This document shows, piece by piece, positions 1 through 10,151 of a DNA stretch of 64,000 bases. The notes beneath the pieces are model-generated. The model was not told the DNA's origin. It saw only the letters and a list, made by a program, of their open reading frames with translations, and did not search any database. The stretch is from contig NZ_CP095187.1 of NCBI RefSeq assembly GCF_022965755.1, forward strand, positions 1,302,001 to 1,366,000, read 5' to 3'. Source of the DNA: Pseudoxanthomonas sp. F37 (GTDB lineage Bacteria; Pseudomonadota; Gammaproteobacteria; Xanthomonadales; Xanthomonadaceae). Within the stretch, counting starts at the first letter, position 1. Every line of letters begins with the position of its first letter. The translations under genes were made by a program, and so were the position numbers.

Positions 1-2289
1 CGACACGCGCGCGGCGTTGGAATCGAACAGCTTCGGGAAGATCAGTTCGACCGAGCCGGTGGTCTTCAGCGAACCGCCCAGCGGCTGGCCTCGGTAGCCG
101 CTGATGACTTCCGAGCGCGGGCCCAGGGTGTTGTCGCGGAAGCCGCGCACCGAGCGCGTGCCGCCGGCATAGAAGTTCTCGTAGAACGGCAGGCCGCTGG
201 CGACCAGGGTCCTGTCGAGGGTGCCACCGTCGGCGCAGGTGCCGTCCGCCGCCGGTGCCGTCGTCGTCGCCTGGCCAGGGATCTGCGGGTCGGAGCCGTT
301 CACGCGGCAGATGTAGCGGTAGATGTCCGAGCCGTAGCTGTCGCCGTAGCCGACCTCGGCGCGGGTGTTGAGCACGAACGAGGGGCTGAGCGACCAGTAC
401 TTGGAAAACTCGTAGTTGAGCTTGTAGTACTCGACGGTGGAGCCGGGCAGTGCGATCTCCGCCGAGATGCGCTGGTAGGTGCCGCCGGTGGGCATGAAGT
501 AGTCGTTGCGGGTGTCGCGCGCCCAGCCCAGCTCCGTCCGCCAGGCGTGGAAGGTGCGCTGGCCCACCGCGTTGATGTAGTCGATGATCGATTGCGGCGT
601 GGAACCGGCGAAGGTCAGGATCTCGTTGCTGTCCAGGCCGAACAGCAGCGAGACGGTGTCGTTCTCGGTGATCGGCAGGCCCAGGACGCCCTGTGCCGCG
701 GCGCTGGTGGTGGAGTACTGCGCGGTGTTGAAGTCCGAGTAGTCGAACTCGCGCCACCACAGGTTGTAGCCCAGCGACATGCCTTCGTCGGTGAAGAACG
801 GGTTGGTGTACGAGAACGAATAGCGCTGCAGGTAGTCGCTGCGCTGCGCCTCGACGGCCACGCGGTTGCCGCCGCCCAGGAAGTTGTTCTGCGACAGCTG
901 GATGGAGGTGGTCAGGCCGGACAGCTGCGAATAGCCCAGGCCGAAGACGAAGCTGCCGGAGGTGGTTTCCTTGACATTGAACACCACGTCCACCTGGTCG
1001 GTCGTGCCGGGGACCGGCGTGGTCTCGACATCGACGGTCTCGAAATAGCCCAGGCGGCGCAGGCGCACGCGCGAGCGGTCCACCGCCACCTGCGAGAACC
1101 AGCTGCCCTCGAACTGGCGCATCTCGCGGCGCATCACTTCGTCGGACGTGCGCGTGTTGCCCTTGAAGACGATCCGGCGCACGTTGACGCGCGGGCCCGG
1201 CACCACCTGCAGGTTGATGGCGACGGTGCGGTTCTCGCGGTCGATGGTCGGGATGGGGTTCACCTGCGCGAACGCGTGGCCGATGTTGCCCAGCGTGGCG
1301 GTGATGGAGTCGGACGTCATTTCCAGCAGGATGCGCGAGAACGTCTGCTCGGGCTTGACGATCACCAGCTTCTCGATCTCCTCCTTCGGCAGCACCGTGT
1401 CGCCGGTGACCTTCACGTCGGAGATCTTGTACTGCTCGCCTTCGGTGATGCCGGCGGTGATGAACATGTCGCGCTTGTCGGGACTGATCGATACCTGGGT
1501 GGAGTCGATGTTGAAGTCCACGTAGCCGCGGTCCAGGTACCAGGAGTTCAGGCGCTCCATGTCGCCGGACAGCTTCTCCTTGGAATACTGGTCGTCGCGA
1601 CGGTACCAGGACAGCCAGCTGGTCTCCTTGGACTCCCAGTTCTCCAGCAGGTCCTCGGTCTCGAACTTCTCGGCGCCCACCACGTTGACGTGCCTGATCT
1701 TGGCCGCCTTGCCTTCCTTCACCGTGATGGTGACGTCCACGCGGTTGCGGTCCAGCGCACTGACCGTGGGGGTGATCTCGACGTTGTACTTGCCGCGGTT
1801 GTTGTACTGGCGCACCAGTTCCTGCATCACCCGGTCCAGGCTCAGGCGGTCGAAGGTCTCGCCTTCGGCCAGGCCGATGTCCTTCAGGCCCGACAGCAGG
1901 TCCTCGGTCTTGATGTCCTTGTTGCCGGACAGGGTCAGCTTGTTGATGGCCGGCCGCTCGGTGACGGTGACCACCAGGATGTCGCCCTGGCGGTCCAGCC
2001 TGACGTCCTCGAAGAAGCCGCGCTTGTACAGTTCGCGGATCGCTTCGGCCGCCTTCGCCGGCGTGACCACGTCGCCGCGCTCGATCGGCAGGTAGGTCAG
2101 CACGGTGCCGGTGGAGATGCGCTGCAGGCCATCGATGCGGATGTCGGTGGCGGTGAACGGCGCGGTGGCCAGTGGCGCGGAGGCCACGGGTGCGGCAGCG
2201 GGTTCCGTCGTCTGGGCCAGTGCCGGCATGGCGATGGCCGAAGCCAGGGCGAGGGCAAGCAGGCGGCGGGAAGGCAGTCGCGTCATCAT
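1..2289 (-). CDS. bamA: Outer membrane protein assembly factor BamA (C-terminus off window)
   Basis: Central subunit of the BAM complex, which folds beta-barrel proteins into the outer membrane. The 763 codons present run from a signal peptide (hydrophobic stretch ending ALAQT, about residues 10-24) through five POTRA domains (about 35-430) into the Omp85 barrel. The conserved barrel motif VRGF is visible near the left edge. The last part of the barrel lies beyond position 1. Two consecutive ATG codons (2289 and 2286) are possible starts. It is the last visible gene of the minus-strand series frr-uppS-cdsA-dxr-rseP-bamA, the standard gammaproteobacterial order. Identification is firm. Confidence 0.97.
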   Translation of the reverse strand, partial: MMTRLPSRRLLALALASAIAMPALAQTTEPAAAPVASAPLATAPFTATDIRIDGLQRISTGTVLTYLPIERGDVVTPAKAAEAIRELYKRGFFEDVRLDRQGDILVVTVTERPAINKLTLSGNKDIKTEDLLSGLKDIGLAEGETFDRLSLDRVMQELVRQYNNRGKYNVEITPTVSALDRNRVDVTITVKEGKAAKIRHVNVVGAEKFETEDLLENWESKETSWLSWYRRDDQYSKEKLSGDMERLNSWYLDRGYVDFNIDSTQVSISPDKRDMFITAGITEGEQYKISDVKVTGDTVLPKEEIEKLVIVKPEQTFSRILLEMTSDSITATLGNIGHAFAQVNPIPTIDRENRTVAINLQVVPGPRVNVRRIVFKGNTRTSDEVMRREMRQFEGSWFSQVAVDRSRVRLRRLGYFETVDVETTPVPGTTDQVDVVFNVKETTSGSFVFGLGYSQLSGLTTSIQLSQNNFLGGGNRVAVEAQRSDYLQRYSFSYTNPFFTDEGMSLGYNLWWREFDYSDFNTAQYSTTSAAAQGVLGLPITENDTVSLLFGLDSNEILTFAGSTPQSIIDYINAVGQRTFHAWRTELGWARDTRNDYFMPTGGTYQRISAEIALPGSTVEYYKLNYEFSKYWSLSPSFVLNTRAEVGYGDSYGSDIYRYICRVNGSDPQIPGQATTTAPAADGTCADGGTLDRTLVASGLPFYENFYAGGTRSVRGFRDNTLGPRSEVISGYRGQPLGGSLKTTGSVELIFPKLFDSNAARVS

Positions 2290-2408
2290 CACATCCGGTT
2301 GGGGTGGCTCCTGCAACGCAGGGGTGGACCGCAGGGCCGCGGTCCGGGGTGTCGCCAGGGAGGGGCAGGCCGCCTTGGAGCGTGCCGGCCCTAGGAGGTC
2401 CAGGGGCA

Positions 2409-3785
2409 TCAGGTCACCAGACGCGTCATCAGACGCAGGATGTCGTTGTAGAACGCCAGTCCCATCAGGCCCGCCAGCGCGGCCAGGCCCACGTATTGTC
2501 CGGCCACCATGTGGCGCTCGCTCAAGGGGCTGCCCTTGACCAATTCGATAAGGTAATACAGCAGGTGGCCGCCGTCCAAGACGGGGATGGGCAGCAGGTT
2601 GATGATGGCCAGGCTCAGCGACATGGCGGCGAGGAACCACAGGAACCAGTCCGGTCCGCGCTTGGCCGACACGTTGGCCACCTGGGCGATGGTGATGGGG
2701 CCGGACACGTTCTTCAGCGAGGCGTCGCCGGTCAGCATGCGACGGATCATGCCCAGCGAATCGGAGGTCAGCTTGCCGGTCTCGCGCAGCGCTGCCGGCA
2801 CCGCCGCCAGCGGCCCGTAGTGCAGGGTGGCGTCGTACTCGGGCAGGCGGGTCGTTTCCGGCGCCGCCAGGCCGAGGGCCCAGTACTGGCCCTTGGCGCC
2901 GTCCGGCAACGGGGTCAGGCGCGGCGCCAGCTCGAACGCCAGGCGCTCGCCGGCGCGGTCCACTTCGACCATGGCCATGCCGCCCCGCTTGCCCAGTGCA
3001 TCGACCTGGGCGGCGATGTCGCCGAAGCCATGCACCGGCTGGCCGTCCACGGCCGTGACGATGTCACCGGCCTGCAGCACGCCGTCCGCCGCCGAGCCCG
3101 GGGCGACCTTGCCGACGATGGCGGGGGTCACCCAATGGCGCCAGACCAGTCCGCTCAGCGCGACGGCATTCTCCTGGTCGAAGTCCGCCGGCAGCCGCGA
3201 CAGCGGCAGGGTGCGGGTCGTGGTGCCGCCGCCGGCGGTCTCCACTTCCACCGGCAGGTCCTCACCATCGATGGCGGCCTTGGTCAGCACGATGGACGCA
3301 TCGGTCCAGGTATCGATCGTCCGGTCGCCGACCCGCAGGATGCGGTCGCCCCGCTGGAAGCCTGCATCGGCCGCGATGCCCGACACGCTGCCCACGGTGG
3401 CCGAGTAGTCCTGCTTGCCGATCACGAACATCGCCCACAGCAGGACCACGCACAGCAGCACGTTGGCCAGGGGGCCGGCCGCCACCACGGCGATGCGCTG
3501 CCAGACGGACTTACGGTTGAAGGCCTGCTCGCGCTGCGTGGCCGGGACTTCGCCCTCGGTTTCGTCCAGCATCTTCACGTAGCCGCCCAGCGGGATGGCG
3601 GCCAGGGCGAACTCGGTGCCGTGGCGGTCGCGGCGCGACCACAGCGGCTTGCCGAAGCCCACCGAGAAACGCAGTACCCTCACGCCGCAGCGGCGCGCCA
3701 CCCAGTAATGGCCGAATTCGTGGAAGGTGACCAGCACGCCCAGCGCCACGATCATCCACCAGATGGAGCCCAGCAGGTCGCTCAT
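2409..3785 (-). CDS. rseP: RIP zinc metalloprotease RseP (site-2 protease)
   Basis: Inner-membrane intramembrane protease of the M50 family; family members cleave the anti-sigma factor RseA during the sigma-E envelope stress response and clear signal-peptide remnants. The zinc motif HEFGH is at residues 22-26 in the first membrane helix. A central periplasmic region contains tandem PDZ folds, and the second catalytic motif LDG is at about 403-405 in the helix-rich C-terminus. Its 458 residues match the usual ~450. The start lies 13 bp after the dxr stop, and bamA follows, so stress protease and BAM subunit are likely co-transcribed. Confidence 0.97.
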   Translation of the reverse strand: MSDLLGSIWWMIVALGVLVTFHEFGHYWVARRCGVRVLRFSVGFGKPLWSRRDRHGTEFALAAIPLGGYVKMLDETEGEVPATQREQAFNRKSVWQRIAVVAAGPLANVLLCVVLLWAMFVIGKQDYSATVGSVSGIAADAGFQRGDRILRVGDRTIDTWTDASIVLTKAAIDGEDLPVEVETAGGGTTTRTLPLSRLPADFDQENAVALSGLVWRHWVTPAIVGKVAPGSAADGVLQAGDIVTAVDGQPVHGFGDIAAQVDALGKRGGMAMVEVDRAGERLAFELAPRLTPLPDGAKGQYWALGLAAPETTRLPEYDATLHYGPLAAVPAALRETGKLTSDSLGMIRRMLTGDASLKNVSGPITIAQVANVSAKRGPDWFLWFLAAMSLSLAIINLLPIPVLDGGHLLYYLIELVKGSPLSERHMVAGQYVGLAALAGLMGLAFYNDILRLMTRLVT

Positions 3786-3798
3786 CGGATATCGGCGC

Positions 3799-4986
3799 TC
3801 ATGGGGAGAGGTGGCCTGCGAGGTTGCGGTCGGTCAGTCGGCGGGCCTGCATGTCCGCCGCCAGCAACGTCTCCAGCGAATCGGCCGGCGTCGCGGGCAG
3901 CGCGGCGAGGGCATCCTCGACCAGCGCAGGGATGGATAGGAAACCGATGCGGCCCTGAAGAAAGGCTGAAACCGCGACTTCGTTCGCAGCATTCAGCACG
4001 GCCGGTGCGGTACCGCCTGCCGCCATCGCCTCCCAGGCCAGCCGCAGGCAGGGGAAGGCGTCGGTGTCGGGCGCTTCGAACTCCAGCCGTGGGTGCCGCA
4101 GCAGGTCCAGCCCGCCCACGCCCGACGCGATGCGCTCGGGCCAGGCCAGGCCGACCGCCAGCGAGGTCCGCATGTCCGGCAGGCCCAGCTGCGCCAGGGT
4201 GGAACCATCGACGAATTCCACCAGCGAATGCACCAGGCTCTGGGGATGGACCAGCACGTCCAGCCGTTCGCGCCCCACGCCGAACAGGTGGTGGGCTTCG
4301 ATCAGTTCCAGTCCCTTGTTCATCAGGGTGGCCGAATCGACCGAGATCTTGGGTCCCATCGACCATTTGGGATGGGCCACGGCCTGCTCGCGCGTCACCT
4401 GCGCCAGCTCGCCGCGGCGGTAACCGCGGAACGGGCCGCCCGAGGCGGTCAGCACGATGCGGCTGACATCGCCCTGAGCCTGTCGTGAACGCAGGCACTG
4501 GAAGATGGCGTTGTGCTCGCTGTCGATGGGGATGATCTCGGCACCCGAGGCGTCCGCTGCGCGGGTCACCAGTTCGCCGGCCAGCACCAGCGATTCCTTG
4601 TTGGCCAGCAGCAGGCGCTTGCCGGCGCGCGCCGCTGCCAGGGTCGACGACAGGCCCGCGGCGCCGACGATGGCGGCCACGACGGTGTCGCACTCCGGTC
4701 CCGAGACCAGCGCCTCCAGCGCCGGCATGCCCGCATGGGCCTGGGTGGGCAGGCCGGCGCCGGCCAGGCCGTCGCGCAGCCGCGCATGCAGGTTTTCGTC
4801 GGCGATCACCGCGTGGGCGGGGCGGTGCGCCACGCACAGGGCGACCAGCGCATCGACGCTGTGGCCTGCGGCCAGCACGCTGGCGCGATACCGGCCGGGA
4901 TGGCGCGCGATGACATCCAGCGCGGACGCGCCGATCGAGCCGGTCGCGCCCAGAACCGCGACGTTGCGGGATGCGTGCGTGGGCAT
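3799..4986 (-). CDS. dxr: 1-deoxy-D-xylulose 5-phosphate reductoisomerase
   Basis: Converts 1-deoxy-D-xylulose 5-phosphate to 2-C-methyl-D-erythritol 4-phosphate with NADPH, the committed step of the MEP isoprenoid pathway; cytosolic. The N-terminal NADPH motif GATGSIG is at residues 13-19. The metal-binding motif [10 protein letters not shown] and the serine-rich flap ASGGPFRG are present. Length is 395 residues, as usual. The start was chosen at the ATG just before the NADPH fold; an open frame continues upstream but that is a cdsA shadow. The start lies 2 bp downstream of the cdsA stop, implying translational coupling, and the pathway joins the neighbouring uppS. Confidence 0.97.
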   Translation of the reverse strand: MPTHASRNVAVLGATGSIGASALDVIARHPGRYRASVLAAGHSVDALVALCVAHRPAHAVIADENLHARLRDGLAGAGLPTQAHAGMPALEALVSGPECDTVVAAIVGAAGLSSTLAAARAGKRLLLANKESLVLAGELVTRAADASGAEIIPIDSEHNAIFQCLRSRQAQGDVSRIVLTASGGPFRGYRRGELAQVTREQAVAHPKWSMGPKISVDSATLMNKGLELIEAHHLFGVGRERLDVLVHPQSLVHSLVEFVDGSTLAQLGLPDMRTSLAVGLAWPERIASGVGGLDLLRHPRLEFEAPDTDAFPCLRLAWEAMAAGGTAPAVLNAANEVAVSAFLQGRIGFLSIPALVEDALAALPATPADSLETLLAADMQARRLTDRNLAGHLSP

Positions 4987-4988
4987 GC

Positions 4989-5840
4989 TCAGAATCCGAA
5001 GACTTCCTTGCCCAGCACGAAGATGGGCAGGGCCGCCAGCACGCCGTCGATGCGGTCCAGCACGCCACCATGCCCCGGGATGACGTCGCCGGAGTCCTTG
5101 GCGCCGACATGCCGCTTGAGCAGGCTCTCGAACAGGTCGCCCACCACCGAGAACAGCACGGTGAAGATGGCCACCAGCAGCACGCCCGGCAACTGGGCCA
5201 CGCCCGCACCGGCCAGCAGCGCCCCGGCCGCGGCCACCAGCATGCCGGCGGCCAGGCCACCCAGCAGGCCTTCCAGGGTCTTGTTCGGGCTGATGCGCGG
5301 TGCCAGCTTGCGCCCGGCGAACCAGCGGCCGCCGAAGTGGCGTCCGGTGAAGTAGGCGCCGCTGTCGGCGGCCCACACGATGGCCAGGGCGACGAACAGC
5401 CAGATGTGGCCGTTCGGCACCGAGGAGTGGATCAACCCCAGTGCGCACCAGGCCGGCACGACGGCCAGCGTGCCGGCGGCCAGCTTGAACACGCGCGCCC
5501 ACGTCTGGTGATCGGAGGCGAAATGGAAGAAGCGCAGCCACAGCAGCGCCAGCAGCCACCAGCCGGCGCCCACCAGCGCCATCAGCCGCAGCGGCACCAG
5601 GTCGGTGGAGCCGCGCGAGGCCCACACCAGCAGCACCATCAGCAGCAGGTTGGCGGTCAGCAGCACCGTGCGCTGCAGGGTGTCGTCGATCTCGGCCAGC
5701 TTGAACCATTCCCACAGGCCCACCAGGAATACCAGCGCCGCCAGCATCACCAGCCATGAGGTGGGCAGCAGCAGGATGGCGCCTATGGCGAAGGGCGCCA
5801 TGACCAGCGCGGCGATGACACGGGTGCGGGTGGCGCTCAT
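4989..5840 (-). CDS. cdsA: Phosphatidate cytidylyltransferase (CDP-diglyceride synthase)
   Basis: Membrane enzyme making CDP-diacylglycerol from phosphatidic acid and CTP, the branch point of phospholipid synthesis. The 283-residue protein has about eight hydrophobic helices. Near the C-terminus it carries the family signature with the elements [17 protein letters not shown] and LDRID, including the catalytic/metal aspartates. Start ATG overlaps the stop of uppS by 4 bp (ATGA), the usual coupling in this cluster. An unrelated in-frame extension upstream was ignored because it reads through uppS. Confidence 0.96.
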   Translation of the reverse strand: MSATRTRVIAALVMAPFAIGAILLLPTSWLVMLAALVFLVGLWEWFKLAEIDDTLQRTVLLTANLLLMVLLVWASRGSTDLVPLRLMALVGAGWWLLALLWLRFFHFASDHQTWARVFKLAAGTLAVVPAWCALGLIHSSVPNGHIWLFVALAIVWAADSGAYFTGRHFGGRWFAGRKLAPRISPNKTLEGLLGGLAAGMLVAAAGALLAGAGVAQLPGVLLVAIFTVLFSVVGDLFESLLKRHVGAKDSGDVIPGHGGVLDRIDGVLAALPIFVLGKEVFGF

Positions 5841-6595
5841 GCGGGTGAATCCTCGGTGGCGCCGCCGGCCACTTGGGCACTGGTCAGGCCGAAGCGGCGC
5901 TCGCGCCGGGCGAAGTCGTCCAGCGCGCGCTGCAGGAGCGTGGCGTCCAGGTCGGGCCACAGCACGTCGGTGAACCAGAGTTCGGTGTACGCCAGCTGCC
6001 ACAGCAGGAAGTTGCTGACGCGGTGGTCGCCGCCGGTGCGGATGAACAGGTCGGGCGGGGGCAGGTCGGCCAGCGCGACGTGCGCGCCCAGTGCCGCCTC
6101 GTCGATGTCCTCCGGCCGCAGGCGCCCGGCTGCGACCTCGGCGGCCAGCGCCCTGGCCGCGAACGCGATGTCCTGGCGGCCGCCGTAGCTGGCGGCGATG
6201 ACCAGGTGCAGGCGGGCATTGCCGGCGGTCAGGTCCTCGGCGGCATCCATGCGCGCGCGGATATCCGCAGAAAAGCGCGCACGGTCGCCGATGAAGCGCA
6301 CGCGCACCTGGCGCCGGTGGAGTTCCTCCACCTCGCGGTCCAGCGCATTGAGGAACAGCTTCATCAGCGCGCCGACTTCCTCCTCCGGCCGTCCCCAGTT
6401 CTCGCTGGAGAACGCGAACAGGGTCAGCGCGCCGATGCCGCGCTCCAGGCAGAAGTCGATGCAGACATTGACCGCGCGCGCGCCCGCACGGTGGCCGATC
6501 ACGCGCGGGCGACGCCGGCGCTCCGCCCACCGCCCGTTGCCGTCCATGATGACGGCCAGGTGGCGGGGCACGGCTGGGGACGCGGCAGGGGACAT
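5837..6595 (-). CDS. uppS: Undecaprenyl (polyprenyl) diphosphate synthase
   Basis: cis-Prenyltransferase that condenses isopentenyl diphosphate with farnesyl diphosphate to make the C55 lipid carrier for peptidoglycan and O-antigen. The family hallmark IMDGNGRWA is at residues 16-24, with the catalytic Asp18. LFAFSSENW and the C-terminal [15 protein letters not shown] region (isopentenyl diphosphate/Mg site) follow. Length 252 is typical. It lies 8 bp after frr and overlaps cdsA by 4 bp. In this cluster it connects the dxr pathway to lipid-carrier supply for the cell envelope. Confidence 0.97.
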   Translation of the reverse strand: MSPAASPAVPRHLAVIMDGNGRWAERRRRPRVIGHRAGARAVNVCIDFCLERGIGALTLFAFSSENWGRPEEEVGALMKLFLNALDREVEELHRRQVRVRFIGDRARFSADIRARMDAAEDLTAGNARLHLVIAASYGGRQDIAFAARALAAEVAAGRLRPEDIDEAALGAHVALADLPPPDLFIRTGGDHRVSNFLLWQLAYTELWFTDVLWPDLDATLLQRALDDFARRERRFGLTSAQVAGGATEDSPA

Positions 6596-6603
6596 GGCAG
6601 TCC

Positions 6604-7161
6604 TCAGACCGCCATCAGTTCCTGTTCCTTTGCCTTGACCACGTCGTCGACGTCCTTGATGGACTTGTCGGTCAGCTTCTGGATCTCCTCCTCGGCGCGA
6701 CGCTCGTCGTCCTCGGTGATCTGCTTGTCCTTCAGCAGGTCCTTGATCTGCTGGTTGGCGTCGCGACGGATGTTGCGGATGGCCACCTTGGCGTCCTCGC
6801 CCTCGCCGTGCACCACCTTGGAGAGTTCCTTGCGGCGCTCCTCGGTCAGCGCGGGCAGGTTGAGCCGGATGGTGGTGCCGGCGGTGTTCGGGGTCAGGCC
6901 CAGGTCCGAGGCCAGGATGGCCTTCTCGACCGCGCCCACGATCTGCTTCTCCCACGGGGTGATGGTCAGCGAACGCGAGTCGGAGATGGTGACGGTGGCG
7001 ACCTGGCTCAGCGGCACGTCCGAACCGTAGTAGTTGACCTTCAGGTGCTCGACCAGGGCCGTGGAGGCGCGGCCCGTGCGGACCTTGACCAGCGTGTGGC
7101 GGAGCGCGTCGATGCTCTTGGCCATGCGCGCCTGCGCGTCTTTCTTGATGTCGTTGAGCAT
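6604..7161 (-). CDS. frr: Ribosome recycling factor
   Basis: RRF splits the post-termination ribosome together with EF-G. The 185-residue protein shows the complete two-domain fold, with conserved RTGRAS at about residues 29-34, [10 protein letters not shown] and the C-terminal helix ending AKEQELMAV. The ATG at 7161 is preceded by the Shine-Dalgarno-like GAAAGGGCG. In many relatives pyrH directly precedes frr; here a cation-efflux gene lies between them, and a perfect TATAAT 34 bp upstream suggests frr has its own promoter. Confidence 0.97.
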   Translation of the reverse strand: MLNDIKKDAQARMAKSIDALRHTLVKVRTGRASTALVEHLKVNYYGSDVPLSQVATVTISDSRSLTITPWEKQIVGAVEKAILASDLGLTPNTAGTTIRLNLPALTEERRKELSKVVHGEGEDAKVAIRNIRRDANQQIKDLLKDKQITEDDERRAEEEIQKLTDKSIKDVDDVVKAKEQELMAV

Positions 7162-7194
7162 CGCCCTTTCCGTTGCAAAGCCTGTAAACGGCCG

Positions 7195-7223
7195 ATTATA
7201 GGGCGATTCGGGGCCGTTGCCGA
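7195..7223 (-). promoter_or_regulatory. Putative frr promoter
   Basis: On the minus strand a perfect TATAAT (7195-7200) lies 33 bases before the frr ATG. The -35 region at 7218-7223 (TCGGCA) is poor. It would give frr-uppS-cdsA-dxr-rseP-bamA a promoter independent of the efflux gene upstream. Inference from sequence only. Confidence 0.4.
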
Positions 7224-7238
7224 CCGCCGCCGCATCGC

Positions 7239-8168
7239 TCAACGGGAATGATGCGGCGCCGCATCGTGCAGGTCGTGGCCGCAGCCGACCCCGCGCTCGA
7301 TCTGCAGGGTGGCGTGGTTGATGCCGAAGCGGTGGTCCAGGGCATGCACGGTGGCATCGATGAAGGCGTCGTGGTCGTCCTCGCGCGGCCGCACCAGGTG
7401 GGCGGTCAGGGCGATCTCGTTGGCGCCCAGCGACCAGATGTGCAGGTGATGCACCGCCGCCACGCCCGGCTGGGCCCGCAGGAAGGTGCCCACCTCGTCC
7501 GCGTCCACGCTGCCCGGCACGGCGTCCATGGCGGCATCGAAGCTGTCGCGCAGCAGGCGCCACGACCCGATCGCCACCACCACCGCGATCAGCAGGGCGG
7601 TGGCCGGATCCAGCCAGGCCCAGCCCAGCGTGGCCATGCCCACCCCGGCCAGGACCGCGGCCAGCGACACCGCGGCGTCGGCCATCAGGTGCAGGAAGGC
7701 CCCGCGCTTGTTGAGGTCGTGCGCATGCCCGTCCCGCACCAGCCAGGCGGCGCCCAGGTTGACCAGGATGCCCAGCGCGGCCACCACGATGACGGGCGTG
7801 GCGGGGATGTCCGGGGGCGCACTGAACCGGCGGAAGGCTTCCCAGCCCAGCGCGCCCGAGAACACCATCAGCAGTACCGCATTGGCGAGCGGGGACAGCA
7901 GGGTGGCGCGGCGCCAGCCGTAGGTGTGCCGGCCGCGCGGGGGGCGACGGGCGATCGCCGCGGCGCTCCACGCCAGCGCCAGCCCCAACACGTCGCCCAG
8001 GTTGTGCAGGGCGTCCGAAAGCAGGGCCAGCGAGTTGGTGTGGAAGCCGTAGCCCGCTTCCAGCGCGGTGTAGGCCAGGTTGATCAGGGTGACCGAGGCG
8101 AACGCACGCGTTGCCGATGCATGCGGATGCGCATGCGCCGCGTGGCCGTGATCGTGTCCAAGTCCCAT
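7239..8168 (-). CDS. Cation diffusion facilitator family efflux transporter (ZitB/CzcD-like)
   Basis: Inner-membrane exporter of divalent metals, most likely Zn2+, by proton antiport. The 309-residue protein has a His-rich N-terminus (six His within residues 5-16), then six hydrophobic helices. The two metal-site motifs are visible: SDALHNLGD in helix 2 and HLMADA in helix 5. A cytoplasmic C-terminal domain with several His follows. It is inserted between pyrH and frr, an unusual place. The exact metal cannot be told from sequence. Confidence 0.9.
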   Translation of the reverse strand: MGLGHDHGHAAHAHPHASATRAFASVTLINLAYTALEAGYGFHTNSLALLSDALHNLGDVLGLALAWSAAAIARRPPRGRHTYGWRRATLLSPLANAVLLMVFSGALGWEAFRRFSAPPDIPATPVIVVAALGILVNLGAAWLVRDGHAHDLNKRGAFLHLMADAAVSLAAVLAGVGMATLGWAWLDPATALLIAVVVAIGSWRLLRDSFDAAMDAVPGSVDADEVGTFLRAQPGVAAVHHLHIWSLGANEIALTAHLVRPREDDHDAFIDATVHALDHRFGINHATLQIERGVGCGHDLHDAAPHHSR

Positions 8169-8244
8169 GGAGCGTAGGGTGCCGGCAGGCGGTGGCCGGA
8201 CACTATTACAGCCAACGGCAGGACATGCCCGTGCTGCGCCAGGC

Positions 8245-8970
8245 TCAGCCGCGGCCTTTCACCAGCGTGCCCACGTGCTCGCCGCGCAGGATGCGCATCA
8301 GGTTGCCGGGCACGGACAGGTCGTAGATGCGCAGCGGCACGTCGCTGTCGCGGCACAGGGCGAAGGCGGCGGTGTCCATCACCTGCAGGTCGCGGGCGAT
8401 GACCTCGTCGTAGGTGAGCTGGTCGTAGCGCTTGGCATCGGGGTGCTTGCTGGGGTCCTTGTCGTACACCCCGTCCACCTTGGTGGCCTTCAGCAGCAGG
8501 TCCGCGCCGATCTCGATCGCGCGCAGCGCCGCGCCCGAGTCGGTGGTGAAGAAGGGATTGCCGGTGCCGGCGGCGAAGATCGCGATGCGGCCCTTCTCCA
8601 GGTGGCGGATGGCGCGACGGCGGATGTAGTCCTCGCACACGTCGTTGATCTTGATGGCGCTCATCACCCGGCACTTGGCGCCCAGCTTCTCCAGCGCGTC
8701 CTGCATGGCCAGGGCATTGATCACGGTGGCCAGCATGCCCATCTGGTCGCCGGTCACGCGGTCCATGCCGCCGGCCGCCAGGCCGGCGCCGCGGAAGATG
8801 TTGCCGCCCCCGATCACCAGGCCCACTTCCGCGCCCGCCTCGCGCGCCTCGATGATCTCGCGGGCGATGCGGGTGATCACGGTGGGATCGATGCCGTAAT
8901 CCTCGGCCCCCATCAGCGCCTCGCCGGACAGTTTGAGCAGGATGCGGCGATAGGCGAGGGGAGCGGGCAT
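8245..8970 (-). CDS. pyrH: Uridylate kinase (UMP kinase)
   Basis: Bacterial UMP kinase of the amino-acid-kinase fold; phosphorylates UMP to UDP in pyrimidine synthesis. The motif [10 protein letters not shown] is near residues 10-19, [12 protein letters not shown] follows, and the nucleotide region [10 protein letters not shown] is present. Length 241 is standard. A TAGAAT at 9001-9006 on the minus strand, 31 bp upstream of the ATG, may be its -10 element. Unlike in E. coli it is separated from tsf by three unrelated genes and from frr by one. Confidence 0.97.
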   Translation of the reverse strand: MPAPLAYRRILLKLSGEALMGAEDYGIDPTVITRIAREIIEAREAGAEVGLVIGGGNIFRGAGLAAGGMDRVTGDQMGMLATVINALAMQDALEKLGAKCRVMSAIKINDVCEDYIRRRAIRHLEKGRIAIFAAGTGNPFFTTDSGAALRAIEIGADLLLKATKVDGVYDKDPSKHPDAKRYDQLTYDEVIARDLQVMDTAAFALCRDSDVPLRIYDLSVPGNLMRILRGEHVGTLVKGRG

Positions 8971-9021
8971 GGGGGTCTCGGCGTGGGGGCAAACGCGTCG
9001 ATTCTAGCCGAGCGGGACGTT

Positions 9022-9411
9022 TCAGTCGCCGGGTTCGTAGATCGCGTACAGCTTGCGTGCCGGTTCCAGCACCTCCCACACGCCGCTGAAGCCGGCGGGT
9101 ACCACGAAGCTCTGGCCGGCCTCCAGCACCACGACGTCCCCGCCCGCGTGGTCGCGCAGCCGCACGCGTCCGCTGAGCAGATGGCAGAACTCGTGCTCGG
9201 TGTACTCCACGCGCCAGGCGCCCACGCCGCCTTCCCACACCCCGCAGTGGAATCGTTGGTCCGGCGAGGAATACGCGTTGGCGAGGGCCTGGTGCGGCTG
9301 GCCATGGACCAGGCGCCCGGCGGCGACCGGCGCGCGCGTGGCGTCATCCGGCAGATGCGGTACGGCAACGATGCGGGGCATGGCGGGGTCTCGGGTCGGG
9401 GCCGCTATCAT
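9022..9411 (-). CDS. Cupin domain protein (DUF861/Cupin_3 type)
   Basis: Small 129-residue single-domain cupin. The conserved segment HEFCHLLSGRVRLRD, followed by VVVLEAGQSFVVPAGF, is the Cupin_3/ureidoglycine-aminohydrolase-like barrel, with likely metal ligands in the first motif. Substrate is unknown. The ATG at 9411 is preferred because AAGGGA lies at proper spacing upstream; an internal ATG at 9381 lacks a ribosome binding site. It is divergent from the AIM24-like gene starting at 9446, leaving only 34 bp for both start regions. Confidence 0.75.
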   Translation of the reverse strand: MIAAPTRDPAMPRIVAVPHLPDDATRAPVAAGRLVHGQPHQALANAYSSPDQRFHCGVWEGGVGAWRVEYTEHEFCHLLSGRVRLRDHAGGDVVVLEAGQSFVVPAGFSGVWEVLEPARKLYAIYEPGD

Positions 9412-9445
9412 GGCGTTCCCTTTCGGCAGCCATCAAGGAACGGCC

Positions 9446-10141
9446 ATGAGCGTGCGCACCCTGCAGGAATTCCTTGCCTCGACCCATGAAAAGGACGCCG
9501 GCGCGGACGCGTTCGAACTGGAGAGCCCGCACCTGCTGGAGGTGCGCCTGAACGGGCTGGTGTGGGCCAAGGCGGGGGCGATGGTGGCGCGCAAGGGGTC
9601 GGTGAAGTTCACCCGCCAGGGCGTGCTGGAGCAGGGCCTGGGCAACCTGCTGAAGAAAGCCGTCAGTGGCGAAGGCATGCAGTTGATGAAGGTCGAGGGG
9701 CAGGGCCGGGTGTATCTGGCCGACGCCGGCAAGAAGATCACGCTGCTGCGCCTGGCCGGCGAATCCATCTTCGTCAACGGCAACGACGTGCTGGCGGTGG
9801 AGTCGGGCATCGAGAGCCGCATCACCATGATGCGCAAGGTGGCCGGCATGCTGTCGGGCGGCCTGTTCAATGTGCGGCTGAGCGGGCACGGCATCGTCGC
9901 CATCACCTCGCACTACGAGCCGCTGACGTTGCCGGTGAACGCGCAGACCGGCCCCGTGTTCACCGACCCCAATGCGACCGTGGCGTGGTCCGGTGGCCTG
10001 GCGCCCGAAATCATCACCGACATCTCGCTGGGCACGCTGATGGGGCGCGGATCGGGCGAGAGCATCCAGCTGCGCTTCGCCGGCGAGGGCTGGGTAGTGG
10101 TGCAGCCGTACGAAGAGGTGGCGCTGCAGCCGCGGCCGTAG
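9446..10141 (+). CDS. AIM24/TIGR00266 family protein
   Basis: 231-residue protein of the AIM24 family (double-stranded beta-helix, tryptophan-RNA-binding-attenuator-like fold). Visible family features are a glycine-rich central part and the C-terminal GGLAPEI...GRGSGESIQLRFAGEGWVVVQP. Bacterial members have no established function; the mitochondrial homologue supports inner-membrane organisation. The start is supported by AAGGAA 6 bp upstream. It is convergent with the HDOD-GGDEF gene, with stops 10 bp apart. Confidence 0.8.
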   Translation: MSVRTLQEFLASTHEKDAGADAFELESPHLLEVRLNGLVWAKAGAMVARKGSVKFTRQGVLEQGLGNLLKKAVSGEGMQLMKVEGQGRVYLADAGKKITLLRLAGESIFVNGNDVLAVESGIESRITMMRKVAGMLSGGLFNVRLSGHGIVAITSHYEPLTLPVNAQTGPVFTDPNATVAWSGGLAPEIITDISLGTLMGRGSGESIQLRFAGEGWVVVQPYEEVALQPRP

Positions 10142-10151
10142 CCGGCGCGCG

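Noticed and set aside
547-2394. 615-codon frame opposite bamA
   Set aside because: Low-complexity shadow of bamA, which is recognisable throughout on the minus strand.
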